Part shown: in pieces, positions 28,419-36,478 of the stretch
Layout: each line of letters starts with the position of its first letter
How positions within the stretch are numbered: the first letter of the stretch is position 1
Notes under the pieces: generated by a model
What the model saw: the letters and a program-made list of their open reading frames with translations, nothing else
Databases searched by the model: none
What the model was told of the DNA's origin: nothing
Translations under genes and position numbers: made by a program
Origin: Pantoea trifolii
GTDB lineage: Bacteria; Pseudomonadota; Gammaproteobacteria; Enterobacterales; Enterobacteriaceae
NCBI RefSeq assembly: GCF_024506435.1
Contig: NZ_JANIET010000002.1
Location: 248,001-312,000 of the forward strand
Reading direction: 5' to 3'
Length of the DNA stretch: 64,000 nucleotides

Positions 28419-28958
28419 TTACACCGCAAATGAATATTCGACACACGCTGATAGCTGCACAAAGGGCCCAGCCAAGGTTTGATTATGGTGCGCAATAATC
28501 TGCTCAGCGCTCAGCACGCCGTTATCCACCGAAGTATGTCCATCCTCAATCAGCACAACGCGAAAACCTAAATCTGCGGCAGCACGACAAGTGGTATCCA
28601 CGCAGTATTCGCTCTTCATTCCAACAATCACTAACTCTTGAATATCGGCACTTTTCAGGGCTGACAGTAATTCAGTTTCGCGGAAACAGTTGGGATAGCG
28701 CTTCACAAATACCCGATCGTGCGATGCATCCATCTGCAGTTCAGGAATCAATTGAGTCAGCGGACCGCTTTCGGCGAAGGGCGATCCATCCGGTCCGGAG
28801 TGGCGAGCGAAGAAAACCGGCGCATGCGCTAGATGGGCTAACGCGATCAGCTGATTGATATTGGCTAAAACAGATTCCGCCGCATAGGGCGCTGGCGTAG
28901 CGTGAAATAACCCATTCTGCATATCAATGACTAACAAGGCTTTATGTTGTGGCTGCAT
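28419..28958 (-). CDS. Isochorismatase-family cysteine hydrolase (179 aa)
   Basis: The catalytic triad of the family is visible: D12 in LLVIDMQNGLF, K86 in VFVKRYPNCF and C119 in MKSEYCVDTTCRAA. Such enzymes hydrolyse amides or vinyl ethers (nicotinamide, ureide and isochorismate-type substrates), and this one cannot be assigned to a substrate. GGAGACAC precedes the ATG. No linked pathway gene is adjacent. Confidence 0.9.
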   Translation of the reverse strand: MQPQHKALLVIDMQNGLFHATPAPYAAESVLANINQLIALAHLAHAPVFFARHSGPDGSPFAESGPLTQLIPELQMDASHDRVFVKRYPNCFRETELLSALKSADIQELVIVGMKSEYCVDTTCRAAADLGFRVVLIEDGHTSVDNGVLSAEQIIAHHNQTLAGPFVQLSACVEYSFAV

Positions 28959-29009
28959 GGTGTGTCTCCTTTCTGCATGCTATGAACGGAGACCATTCCC
29001 CGTCCAGTG

Positions 29010-29100
29010 ATTGACGGGGCTGAGGATGCTGGAGCTTATCTCTTCGCTACAGATGCACACACGCCGCCGCCATATGCGGTGGTGGTGGTGGTTTCTGTGA
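29010..29100 (+). promoter_or_regulatory. Possible promoter with a Trp-rich leader-like mini-ORF
   Basis: A frame at 29053-29100 encodes MHTRRRHMRWWWWFL, with four consecutive Trp codons (TGG x4). Upstream, TTGACG (29010) and GCTTAT 17 bases later could form a sigma70 promoter. The coding stretch itself can form a CCGCC/GGTGG-type stem. No ribosome site is at a normal distance and no biosynthetic gene follows on the plus strand, so the assignment is tentative. Confidence 0.3.
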
Positions 29101-29212
29101 TTAACGCGTTGAAGATAGACATAAAAGCTCGCCAGAATGTGGTGTGAGTGTTGAATCTAACAGAGTGCCAGAAGAAAACAAGGGTGAAGTGTTAACAGCT
29201 ATGAAACCAAAA

Positions 29213-29240
29213 GGCGAACGCGGATTAACCGGCGTTCGCC
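29213..29240 (-). terminator. Terminator of the YmgB-like gene
   Basis: The arms GGCGAACG and CGTTCGCC, followed on the minus strand by CTTTTGG, lie just after the stop of the first YmgB-like gene. Confidence 0.75.
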
Positions 29241-29246
29241 CAATGT

Positions 29247-29537
29247 TTAATGCTTGGTGCCATTACCTGAACCGTCACGATTGCGGAAAATATGCGTCAC
29301 GTTGTCGGTATTCTTGATCGCCACTCCGTTCGACTGCGGTGTTTCAATATGATTCATCACTTCCGACATCGCGCGACTTAGTGCTTGCTGGCGCGGTGGA
29401 TCGCGCTCAATCGACGCCATCCCACGCAATTTATCCAGCAACGCGCGAGGTGAAAGCGGGCCGGATTTTTTCAGCAACTGTAAAATTGCATCGCCCATGA
29501 TGATGTCGGTGAGCCGTTCTTCATCACTTCTGTACAT
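29247..29537 (-). CDS. YmgB/AriR-like small regulator (96 aa)
   Basis: The start at 29537 (MYRSDEERLTDII) follows AGAGAG and is preferred over an ATG 12 codons earlier. The helical core RLTDIIMGDAILQLLKKSGPLSPRALLDKLRGM, then RQQALSRAMSEVMNHIE, parallels the YmgB/YcgZ/AriR family layout (two helices, short loop, C-terminal helix) and its neighbour at 29655. In E. coli these small proteins act on biofilm and Rcs signalling under BluR control. Membership is inferred from pattern and pairing. Confidence 0.6.
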   Translation of the reverse strand: MYRSDEERLTDIIMGDAILQLLKKSGPLSPRALLDKLRGMASIERDPPRQQALSRAMSEVMNHIETPQSNGVAIKNTDNVTHIFRNRDGSGNGTKH

Positions 29538-29654
29538 AGATTCTCTCTGGTTACCGCGGCAGACCTGCGGCAAATAACAAAGTGGATTCAGTCTTAACCG
29601 GGCGCGAATGAGGCGGAAACCACTTGGTTAATTCTCAGGACAGCAGCGCCTGGT

Positions 29655-29906
29655 TTAGGATTCTCGTTCTACAGAAAACATCAGTCCAATTAACTGCTGA
29701 TAGTGAATTTCTGCTTCAGTACCGCGCGCTTGTTCCATACGGCACAGCAACTTAGTACACAGCGTTTTACGGCTTAGCGTCCGTCCTGAACGTAAGATCT
29801 CAACCACAATTAGTCCCAGCGTTTCCTGCTGCGAAGGCAAAGAGGCTTCTTTGAAGTAGCGCGCAATAGCTTCCGACGCTGTTGAAAGATTGCGATCCTG
29901 ACGCAT
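29655..29906 (-). CDS. YmgB/AriR/YcgZ-family biofilm-related protein (83 aa)
   Basis: The sequence SEAIARYFKEASLPSQQETLGLIVVEILRSGRTLSRKTLCTKLL, then EIHYQQLIGLMF, matches the YmgB/AriR pattern (conserved S..A...YF, ETLG.....IL.SG, and a final helix). E. coli relatives repress biofilm and acid-resistance traits. It is upstream of, and in the same direction as, the second YmgB-like gene, with about 117 bp between them. Confidence 0.78.
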   Translation of the reverse strand: MRQDRNLSTASEAIARYFKEASLPSQQETLGLIVVEILRSGRTLSRKTLCTKLLCRMEQARGTEAEIHYQQLIGLMFSVERES

Positions 29907-30100
29907 GGTTCCATCCTTAAGTTAACGTATGACTTTCGCCATCAAACTTATACAAGTTTAATTAATATGTACAGGAATATGGCGAATCAACTACGCAGCG
30001 ATTTGGCCAAAAGTGCTAATTTATTATTAACAATAACTTAAGGAAAGGGTAGGCAATGCTGAGTGTATTCCGCGCAATACTCGTCACTTAAGCGTCTTTA

Positions 30101-30168
30101 GGTCGCCATGAATGGCGACCCTACAAAGGCTTGGCGCGTTTTTTGTAGGGGGCACATTCATGCGCACC
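30101..30168. repeat. Compound REP element
   Basis: GGTCGCCATGAATGGCGACC (30101-30120) is followed by a CTACAAA/TTTGTAG inverted pair around GGCTTGGCGCG and then the variant GGGGCACATTCATGCGCACC (about 30149-30168). Two different palindromes are thus combined in one intergenic block, as in BIME elements. Confidence 0.75.
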
Positions 30169-30191
30169 TGCATACCAACGTTTTGATTCCA

Positions 30192-31025
30192 TCAGCCATC
30201 CGTCGATCGCGTCAGCGTTTCCCAGCAATCTATCTCTGCGCTTAATGATTCATTCTTCTGCCGTACCAACCCCAAAGCATCACTGCCCAGCAACATATGC
30301 GCCGGGGGATTGCTGCTTTCGATCACCTCCAGCATCGCGCTGGCGGCTTTGAGCGGATCGCCCAACTGCTTGCCGCTCTTCTCCTCTCGTGCCTGGCGAA
30401 TCGGGTCAAACAGCGCATCGTAATCGGCGATGCTGCGTTCACTGCGCACCATGGAACGACCGGCCCAATCGGTGCGAAACGATCCCGGAGCAACGGCGGT
30501 CACGTGGATGTTGAAGGGCGCCAGCTCTTTGCTCAGAGTGTCCGAAATCCCTTCCAGCGCAAACTTGCTGCCGCAGTAATAGCTGATGCCGGGCATGGTG
30601 ATAAAACCGCCCATTGAGGTGATGTTGATGATGTGGCCGTGACGGCGCTGGCGCATAAAGGGCAGCAAGGCTTTAATCATCGCCACCGCGCCAAACACGT
30701 TGACATCAAACTGGCGGCGCATTTCTTCAAGTGATGACTCTTCCATCACCCCTTCATGACCGTACCCGGCGTTGTTCACCAACACATCAATCGGGCCAAC
30801 GTGGGATTCAACATTGGCAATCACCGCATCAATGGCGGCGAAATGGGTGACATCCAGCTCATAGGCGAAAGCATTTTCCGCATGCAAACTTTCAAACTCA
30901 GCCTTTGCGGCAGCATTGCGCACCGTACCGACCACGCAATAGCCACGACTTAGTGCAACTTGTGCCAATGCGCGACCAAATCCGCTGCTGACGCCGGTAA
31001 TGAATAATGTTTTAGTCCTGGACAT
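30192..31025 (-). CDS. Short-chain dehydrogenase/reductase (277 aa)
   Basis: The start at 31025 (MSRTKTLFITGVSSGFGRALA) follows GAGGAG at nine bases. The nucleotide site is TGVSSGFG, NNAGYG is present, and the catalytic residues are in ITSMGGFITMPGISYYCGSKFALEG (Ser, Tyr, Lys). It belongs to the classical SDRs close to the YbbO-like/retinol-dehydrogenase-like group. It is divergent from an AraC regulator 111 bp away, which probably controls it. Confidence 0.9.
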   Translation of the reverse strand: MSRTKTLFITGVSSGFGRALAQVALSRGYCVVGTVRNAAAKAEFESLHAENAFAYELDVTHFAAIDAVIANVESHVGPIDVLVNNAGYGHEGVMEESSLEEMRRQFDVNVFGAVAMIKALLPFMRQRRHGHIINITSMGGFITMPGISYYCGSKFALEGISDTLSKELAPFNIHVTAVAPGSFRTDWAGRSMVRSERSIADYDALFDPIRQAREEKSGKQLGDPLKAASAMLEVIESSNPPAHMLLGSDALGLVRQKNESLSAEIDCWETLTRSTDG

Positions 31026-31136
31026 TTGCGGTTTCTCCTCAAAAAGTAGAGGATGCATAATAATCTGACGATTAAACGGCAATAAGACCTTATTTTGTAT
31101 ATTCCTTGCCTAATCTTATGAAGGTGATGTTTCTCG

Positions 31137-32072
31137 ATGAAAGAAACGCTCCAGCTGAAAACGGTAGAACTGCTTAAAACGCTAGCGTCGCAGGAAGGTT
31201 ACAACCTGACTGCGCTGCCGGACGTGCGCATCCTGCGTTCCGATCGGCCGCTGGCGCGCACGCCGGTGCTGTACGATCCGGGCATCGTGATTGTGTGTCA
31301 GGGATCGAAGCGCGGTTTCTTTGGCGATCAAGTCTATCTGTACGATGAGCAACATTATTTGGCGGTTTCGGTGCCAGTGCCTTTTACCATGGAAACGGCG
31401 GCGTCAGCGGAATATCCGCTGCTGGCGATTTATCTGCATCTCGACTTCACTGTGGCGACTGAATTGCTGTTGCAGCTGGAGCAGCAGGACGTGACGTTTG
31501 AGAGCCAGGCAGCGCAGAGCATGATGTCGAGTCCGATGGATCAGACGCTGCGCGAAACGGTGTTGCGCTTCCTCACCACGCTAAATCATCCGCTGGACGC
31601 AAAGATGCTTGGCCCCGCGCTGGTACGTGAACTCTATTATCGCGTGCTGACCGGTGCGCAGGGCAGCGCGATGCGAGCGGCGCTCACCTTACAAGGGCAA
31701 TTTGGCAAAGTGGGCAAAGCGCTGAGCCACATTCACGCGCACTATGCGCAGCCGCTAACGCTCGGACAACTGGCGGCGCTGGCGGGCATGAGCGTGCCCA
31801 CGTTTCACACCCATTTCAAAAGCATCACCCATCAGCCGCCGATGCAGTATGTGAAATCGGTACGATTGCATCAGGCGCGCATGTTGATGGTGCGTAGGGA
31901 GATGACGGCGTCATCGGCCAGCCACGCGGTGGGCTATGAAAGTGCTTCGCAATTTAATCGCGAGTTCAAACGTCTGTTTGGGTTACCGCCCGCTGAAGAG
32001 ATCAAACGCATGCAGCGTCACTTTGCCGTGACGCCGGCGCACGAGCCATCGCGATTCGTTTCCTCACATTAA
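31137..32072 (+). CDS. AraC-family regulator, YqhC-like type (311 aa)
   Basis: The N-terminal AraC_N-type sensor has TPVLYDPGIVIVCQGSKRGFFGDQVYLYDEQHYLAVSVPVPF, typical of YqhC-like aldehyde/electrophile regulators. The C-terminal double helix-turn-helix is PLTLGQLAALAGMSVPTFHTHFKSITHQPPMQYVKSVRLHQARM and SSASHAVGYESASQFNREFKRLFGLPP. It is divergent from the SDR gene and, by analogy with yqhC-yqhD, probably activates it. Confidence 0.9.
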   Translation: MKETLQLKTVELLKTLASQEGYNLTALPDVRILRSDRPLARTPVLYDPGIVIVCQGSKRGFFGDQVYLYDEQHYLAVSVPVPFTMETAASAEYPLLAIYLHLDFTVATELLLQLEQQDVTFESQAAQSMMSSPMDQTLRETVLRFLTTLNHPLDAKMLGPALVRELYYRVLTGAQGSAMRAALTLQGQFGKVGKALSHIHAHYAQPLTLGQLAALAGMSVPTFHTHFKSITHQPPMQYVKSVRLHQARMLMVRREMTASSASHAVGYESASQFNREFKRLFGLPPAEEIKRMQRHFAVTPAHEPSRFVSSH

Positions 32073-32088
32073 TGCCAGCCTGTGCTAT

Positions 32089-32109
32089 AAATGATAACCA
32101 TTATCATTT
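32089..32109. promoter_or_regulatory. Fur box
   Basis: Perfect 9-bp arms AAATGATAA and TTATCATTT surround CCA, matching the Fur consensus GATAATGATAATCATTATC closely. It lies 18-38 bp before the chosen start of the flavin monooxygenase gene, so iron repression of that gene is likely. Confidence 0.85.
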
Positions 32110-32126
32110 TTGGCGTGAGGCACAGG

Positions 32127-33329
32127 ATGCAGGCAGCTGAGGTAAACGCGCTAAGCGCGGATTGTTGTATCGTTGGCGGCGGTCCGGCGGGATTGATGCT
32201 GGGCTATTTACTGGCGCGCTCGGGTTTACGCGCCGTGGTAATCGAGAAGCATCCCGACTTCCTGCGCGATTTTCGCGGCGACACCATTCATCCTTCAACG
32301 CTGGAGATCATGCGCCAGCTTGGCTTGCTGGATGAGCTGCTGACCTTACCGCATCAACGCGCGGAGAAGCTGCAAGCGGAAGTGGCTGGTGAAGAGATCA
32401 CTATGGCCGATTTCTCACGTTTGCCGGTTCAGTGCCGCTTTATCGCCTTTATGCCGCAGTGGGATTTTCTCAACTTTCTTGCGAAAAAAGCTTTTGAATT
32501 TCCGGGGTTTACTCTGCTGCAATCCACCGCATTTGATGACTTTATTTATGAGGATGGCGCAATCAGTGGCGTTAAAACGTTACAGGGTAACGAGCGTCAC
32601 ATTATTCGTACTTCATTAGTGATAGGCGCAGATGGCCGCAATTCGCAGGTCAAAGCTAAAGCCGGATTAACCGGTCAAAGCTTTGGTGCGCCACGCGATG
32701 TATTGTGGTTTAGGCTGGAGAAACATCCTGACGATCCGCAGCTGGGTATGGGACATAAAGGGCCGAAGCAGAACTTCATTGTCATCGATCGCGGTGATTA
32801 CTGGCAGTGCGGTTACACCATCCAGAAAAATCAGTTCGACGAGTTAAAACTGGCGGGTTTGGACGCGCTGAAAAGCACCATGGCGCAGGTGGCACCGTTC
32901 AGTGCAGAGCGCATGGCGGAAGTCGATGAGTGGGACAAACTCAAGCTATTGTCAATTCGCATCGACCGCCTTGATCACTGGATGAAACCCGGCGTGCTCT
33001 GTATCGGCGATGCTGCTCATGCGATGTCGCCGATTGGCGGGGTTGGGGTTAACCTGGCGATTCAGGATGCGGTGGCCGCAGCCAATATGCTGACCAAACC
33101 GCTGCAGCAGGGGAATGTTGCCTTACAGGATCTGCAAAAAGTGCAGCGGCGCCGCCAGTTTCCAACGGTCGCCACCCAGTTCCTGCAAATCAAAATGAGC
33201 AGCAACAAACGCAAACGCACCACACCGAGCAAAGTGCCACAGATGATCAGCCGCTTTCCGTTCCTGCGCCACCTCTTTGGTCGCTTAATTGGCCTCGGAT
33301 TCCGTACTGAAAAGCCGCGTTATATATAA
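32127..33329 (+). CDS. FAD-dependent aromatic-hydroxylase-type monooxygenase (400 aa)
   Basis: The start at 32127 (MQAAEVNALSADCC) is preferred because the longer frame begins inside the Fur box, and GAGG lies ten bases upstream. The FAD fold is seen as CIVGGGPAGLMLGYLLARSGLRAVVIEKH (GxGxxG), the DG motif as VIGADGRNSQVKAKAG, and the second FAD motif as VLCIGDAAHAMSPIGGVGVNLAIQDA. It is a PHBH/UbiH-type hydroxylase. With a Fur box it may act on an aromatic or siderophore-related compound. This is inference only. Confidence 0.85.
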   Translation: MQAAEVNALSADCCIVGGGPAGLMLGYLLARSGLRAVVIEKHPDFLRDFRGDTIHPSTLEIMRQLGLLDELLTLPHQRAEKLQAEVAGEEITMADFSRLPVQCRFIAFMPQWDFLNFLAKKAFEFPGFTLLQSTAFDDFIYEDGAISGVKTLQGNERHIIRTSLVIGADGRNSQVKAKAGLTGQSFGAPRDVLWFRLEKHPDDPQLGMGHKGPKQNFIVIDRGDYWQCGYTIQKNQFDELKLAGLDALKSTMAQVAPFSAERMAEVDEWDKLKLLSIRIDRLDHWMKPGVLCIGDAAHAMSPIGGVGVNLAIQDAVAAANMLTKPLQQGNVALQDLQKVQRRRQFPTVATQFLQIKMSSNKRKRTTPSKVPQMISRFPFLRHLFGRLIGLGFRTEKPRYI

Positions 33330-33334
33330 CCGGC

Positions 33335-33360
33335 AAAAAAAAAGCCCGCTAAGCGCGGGC
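33335..33360 (-). terminator. Terminator of yddG
   Basis: The stem GCCCGC/GCGGGC (33344-33360) is followed on the minus strand by a run of nine T residues, the normal layout for a terminator of the minus-strand yddG-like gene. It may also limit the convergent FAD gene. Confidence 0.8.
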
Positions 33361-33488
33361 CAGGTAAACGTTACCAATCTGAAATTCTCGTAGCAACGCA
33401 TTGCTGTGTGTTGCGTCGCTATAATAGCAACATAACGCAGGTTGTGCAGGAAATGATCAGCGAGAAAATTTTGTGCTAAGGATAAGCA

Positions 33489-34373
33489 TTACGCTTGCTG
33501 CACGCGCGTTGACCACCAGCACATTAGCGATCCGACGCTAACCATCGCGGTGCCTTGCCAGAAAGCGATGGTCAGATGCGAGCGCAATATAAAGACGGCG
33601 AGAAGCGATGAGATGATCGGAATGAAGTAGGACGCGGCGGCCAAAATGGTGACGTTGCCATGCAGAATGCCAACATTCCATGCAGCATAGCCAAAGCCCA
33701 TCGCCATCGCAGCCAGCGCCAGACTGATGCAAACCCCAACGGATAACACAAACGGCGGTTGTGGCGAGAGCAAAAACTTCAGCCACAGCGTCAGCGCTGT
33801 CAGGATAAAGAACAGGGTTATGCCATTGCTGCCGTTAGCAATTTTTTTTGTTACCACACAATATACCGCCCAGATCACCGCGCCGCTTAATGCCAGGCCA
33901 TAACTCAACGGATTATCCATCACATTATTGGCGATCTCGCTGAATGAAAAACCCTGATCGCCGCCCAAAACGCGACAAATGCCTGCAACCGCCAGCAACA
34001 TGCCCGGAATAATCAGCGGATGCGTTTTTTGCCGATTCACTATCACCGCTAAAAGGATGGTCAAACTTGGCCACAGATAATTGACCATGCCAACTTCAAT
34101 CGCCTGGCGTCCGCTGTGGGTAAAGCCTAGTGAAAGCGACAGGCAGAGTTCATAACAGACGAACAGTACGCTGCCGATAATCAAATAGCGGCGCGGAAAA
34201 GCACGCAGTTTTGGCAAGCCTACAGTGAAAATCAGCAAAACCGCGCTGGCACTGTAGATCAGCGCCGCACCGCCCACCGGGCCAAATCCTTCGCTGACAG
34301 TTTTAATCAGTCCTACAATCGCGCTCCACAGCAGAATGGCCATTAAACCAATCAGCGTCGCCTTCTTTTGGGG
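33489..34373 (-). CDS. yddG: Aromatic amino acid exporter YddG (EamA/DMT family, 294 aa)
   Basis: The sequence MPQKKATLIGLMAILLWSAIVGLIKTVSEGFGPVGGAALIYS, RQAIEVGMVNYLWPSLTILLAV and FGYAAWNVGILHGNVTILAAASYF is recognisable as YddG, with ten EamA-type membrane helices. YddG exports aromatic amino acids and some drugs such as paraquat in E. coli. The ATG at 34373 is preferred over a TTG 12 codons upstream. A REP palindrome (34467) precedes it. Confidence 0.9.
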   Translation of the reverse strand, partial: PQKKATLIGLMAILLWSAIVGLIKTVSEGFGPVGGAALIYSASAVLLIFTVGLPKLRAFPRRYLIIGSVLFVCYELCLSLSLGFTHSGRQAIEVGMVNYLWPSLTILLAVIVNRQKTHPLIIPGMLLAVAGICRVLGGDQGFSFSEIANNVMDNPLSYGLALSGAVIWAVYCVVTKKIANGSNGITLFFILTALTLWLKFLLSPQPPFVLSVGVCISLALAAMAMGFGYAAWNVGILHGNVTILAAASYFIPIISSLLAVFILRSHLTIAFWQGTAMVSVGSLMCWWSTRVQQA

Positions 34374-34466
34374 CATGACCCGCAACCTTATTTCGCAAAT
34401 TCGGGCCAAAATCCTATCAAATCAAATGCGCTTTGTATTTGCTGGATTACCTGCGGTCTTTCGAGA

Positions 34467-34486
34467 GGTCGCCATTCATGGCGACC
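34467..34486. repeat. 20-bp REP palindrome
   Basis: GGTCGCCATTCATGGCGACC, the same palindrome as at 27328 with TC for GA in the centre. It lies between the yddG start and the 3' end of the MBL-fold gene. Confidence 0.85.
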
Positions 34487-34505
34487 TCACTCACGGAAAC
34501 ATCCA

Positions 34506-35360
34506 TTACCACTTCATCTCGCCGGTATTCACTTTGGCGCTCAGATCCAACGAACTCTCCTCCGGCAGATGCGGATAAGCCGCTTTCATGGTCTCGATCA
34601 CCTGCGCTGAACCTTTATGCTGCTGTAACGCTTTCTCAAAGGTTTGCAGATAGTTCAAGGTAAAGGTAATTGCCGCATCACCCGCCGGGCGCTCGCCGAG
34701 ATAATGGCCCGGAATCACCTGTTTAGGCTGTAGTTTTTGCATCTCGCTTAGCACATTACGCCACTGCTGACGAACAGCTGGCGTTTGCGTATCGGCGGTC
34801 CAGACGTGAATGCCGGAAGCCACACCGGTGCCGCCGAGAATCGCTTTGTTGGCAGGGATCCACACGTAAGCGGCGTAATCATTGGCGTGACGCAGTTCCA
34901 GCGTTTCACCGTCGACTTTAAAGCTGGTGGCATGCGTAACCTGCGGAACATACAGCTGTTTTGGTGCGCCGTCCTTCATCTGCGGGCCCCAATACGCCAG
35001 CTTGGCGGCTTTGGTCGCTTCGATGTGTTTCACCACGTCCGACGTCGCCACAATCTTCACCTGCGGGAACGCTTTTACAATCGGTTCCAGACCAAAATAG
35101 AAGTCAGGATCGCCGGAGGTGATAACAATCTGCGTCAGCTTTTTACCGCTGGCTTTAATCATCTGCACCAGTTTTTCACCGTCTTTGGTGCTGAATTGCG
35201 CATCAAACAGTATCGCTTCATGCGGACCGGAAACCAGCGTGGAAGAGACCGGGAAAATGCCATTCTCCTGCGGGTTATACACTTCTAGATTGAGTGGTGC
35301 AGCGAAGGCAGGCAGGGTGGCAAAGGCCAATGCCAGTGTCAGCGTTTTCATTTTCATCGA
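34506..35360 (-). CDS. Secreted MBL-fold protein lacking the HxHxDH metal motif (284 aa)
   Basis: The start at 35360 has AAGGA upstream and opens a signal peptide (MKMKTLTLALAFATLPAFA). The longer frame would run through the divergent LysR start. The fold is metallo-beta-lactamase-like (ISSTLVSGPHEAILFDAQF-type opening, KQVIPGHYLGERPAGDAA near the C-terminus). At residues 79-89 the usual THxHxDH is replaced by ITSGDPDFYFG, so the first two ligand histidines are lost. It is either a non-hydrolytic binding protein or a member of a branch with other ligands. Confidence 0.75.
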   Translation of the reverse strand, partial: SMKMKTLTLALAFATLPAFAAPLNLEVYNPQENGIFPVSSTLVSGPHEAILFDAQFSTKDGEKLVQMIKASGKKLTQIVITSGDPDFYFGLEPIVKAFPQVKIVATSDVVKHIEATKAAKLAYWGPQMKDGAPKQLYVPQVTHATSFKVDGETLELRHANDYAAYVWIPANKAILGGTGVASGIHVWTADTQTPAVRQQWRNVLSEMQKLQPKQVIPGHYLGERPAGDAAITFTLNYLQTFEKALQQHKGSAQVIETMKAAYPHLPEESSLDLSAKVNTGEMKW

Positions 35361-35478
35361 ATTTTCCTTTATCCGGCACTTCGCCGTATTTGTGGCTCTA
35401 TTGTAGGGAAATCGCTGGCTGGTAGAATTCCCGAAACTGGATATGATCAGTTTCATAAAACGATCAGATGGAGCCAAC

Positions 35479-36357
35479 ATGGACAGAGTCACTGCGGCAA
35501 CAGTGTTTAACCGCATTTGCGAACTGGGCAGCTTAAGTGCTGCGGCGCGTGCACTGGATATTTCGCGGCCGATGGTCAGCCGCTACCTGGATGAAATGGA
35601 GAAGTGGGCTGGCGCGCGTTTACTGCACCGATCATCGCGCAAGCTAACCATCACACCCGCTGGCGAGAAGATCCTCGAAAAATCGCGCGCGCTAGCCAGA
35701 TTGGCTGAAGAGATTGCCGATCAGGGCGCGGATAGCGAGCCGCACGGCACGTTGCGCGTCGCATGTGCGCACTCCACCGCCACGCATATTCTGGGGCCGA
35801 TGATCCCGGCATTCCTGGCGCGTTTCCCGGCGGTGCGCATCGAGCTGGAGATCAACAATCAGCCGGTGAGTTTGATCGGTGAGCGCATTGATGTGGCGGT
35901 GCGCATTACCGACGATCCCGAACCTGGCGCCATTGCCCGACGTTTAGGCGAGTGTGTTTCGGTGATTTGCGCGTCACCGGGCTATCTGCAGGCGCATGGT
36001 TCGCCGCACACGCCAGCCGATCTCGCGCAGCATAACTGCCTGCATTACAGCCGTTTCGCTGGGCAGAGCTGGCAATTTTTAGATGCGCACGGCGAAACAA
36101 TCTCCGCAGCGGTGCACGGTAATTTCAGCGCCGGCATCTCGTCGGTGTTGTGTGATGCGGCGATTGCCGGTTGTGGACTCGCGATGGTGCCGGAAATGGA
36201 AGCGCGTCATGCCATCGACAATGGACAGCTGCAAACCGTATTGCCGGCTTATCAGCCAAAAACGCTGGCGATCTTTGGCCTTTACATGTCGCGTGAACGG
36301 CAGCCGGCAGCGCTGCGGGCGTTTTTAGATGCGGTGCAGCAGCAGTTAAACGCCTGA
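35479..36357 (+). CDS. LysR-family transcriptional regulator (292 aa)
   Basis: GGAG precedes the ATG at 35479 closely. The helix-turn-helix is FNRICELGSLSAAARALDISRPMVSRYLDEMEKWAGARLLHRSSR. The effector domain ends normally (LRAFLDAVQQQL). It is divergent from the MBL-fold gene with 118 bp between starts, which suggests it controls that gene. Confidence 0.92.
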   Translation: MDRVTAATVFNRICELGSLSAAARALDISRPMVSRYLDEMEKWAGARLLHRSSRKLTITPAGEKILEKSRALARLAEEIADQGADSEPHGTLRVACAHSTATHILGPMIPAFLARFPAVRIELEINNQPVSLIGERIDVAVRITDDPEPGAIARRLGECVSVICASPGYLQAHGSPHTPADLAQHNCLHYSRFAGQSWQFLDAHGETISAAVHGNFSAGISSVLCDAAIAGCGLAMVPEMEARHAIDNGQLQTVLPAYQPKTLAIFGLYMSRERQPAALRAFLDAVQQQLNA

Positions 36358-36478
36358 AAGTTCGACATGCATTTGGGCTTGAAGGAATGACAAAATAATC
36401 AGTGTGTTAGGCAAATAATTCTGGCTACGAAAAGCCGGTTTTCAGCCTGAAATCGCCAAAGTTGTGGCGAAAATTCGT

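Noticed and set aside
32091..32126. ATG at 32091 as start of the flavin monooxygenase
   Set aside because: This ATG is inside the Fur palindrome and lacks a ribosome site. The ATG at 32127 has GAGG upstream.
35361..35516. 52-codon extension of the MBL-fold protein
   Set aside because: It would overlap the start and control region of the divergent LysR gene and displace the signal peptide.
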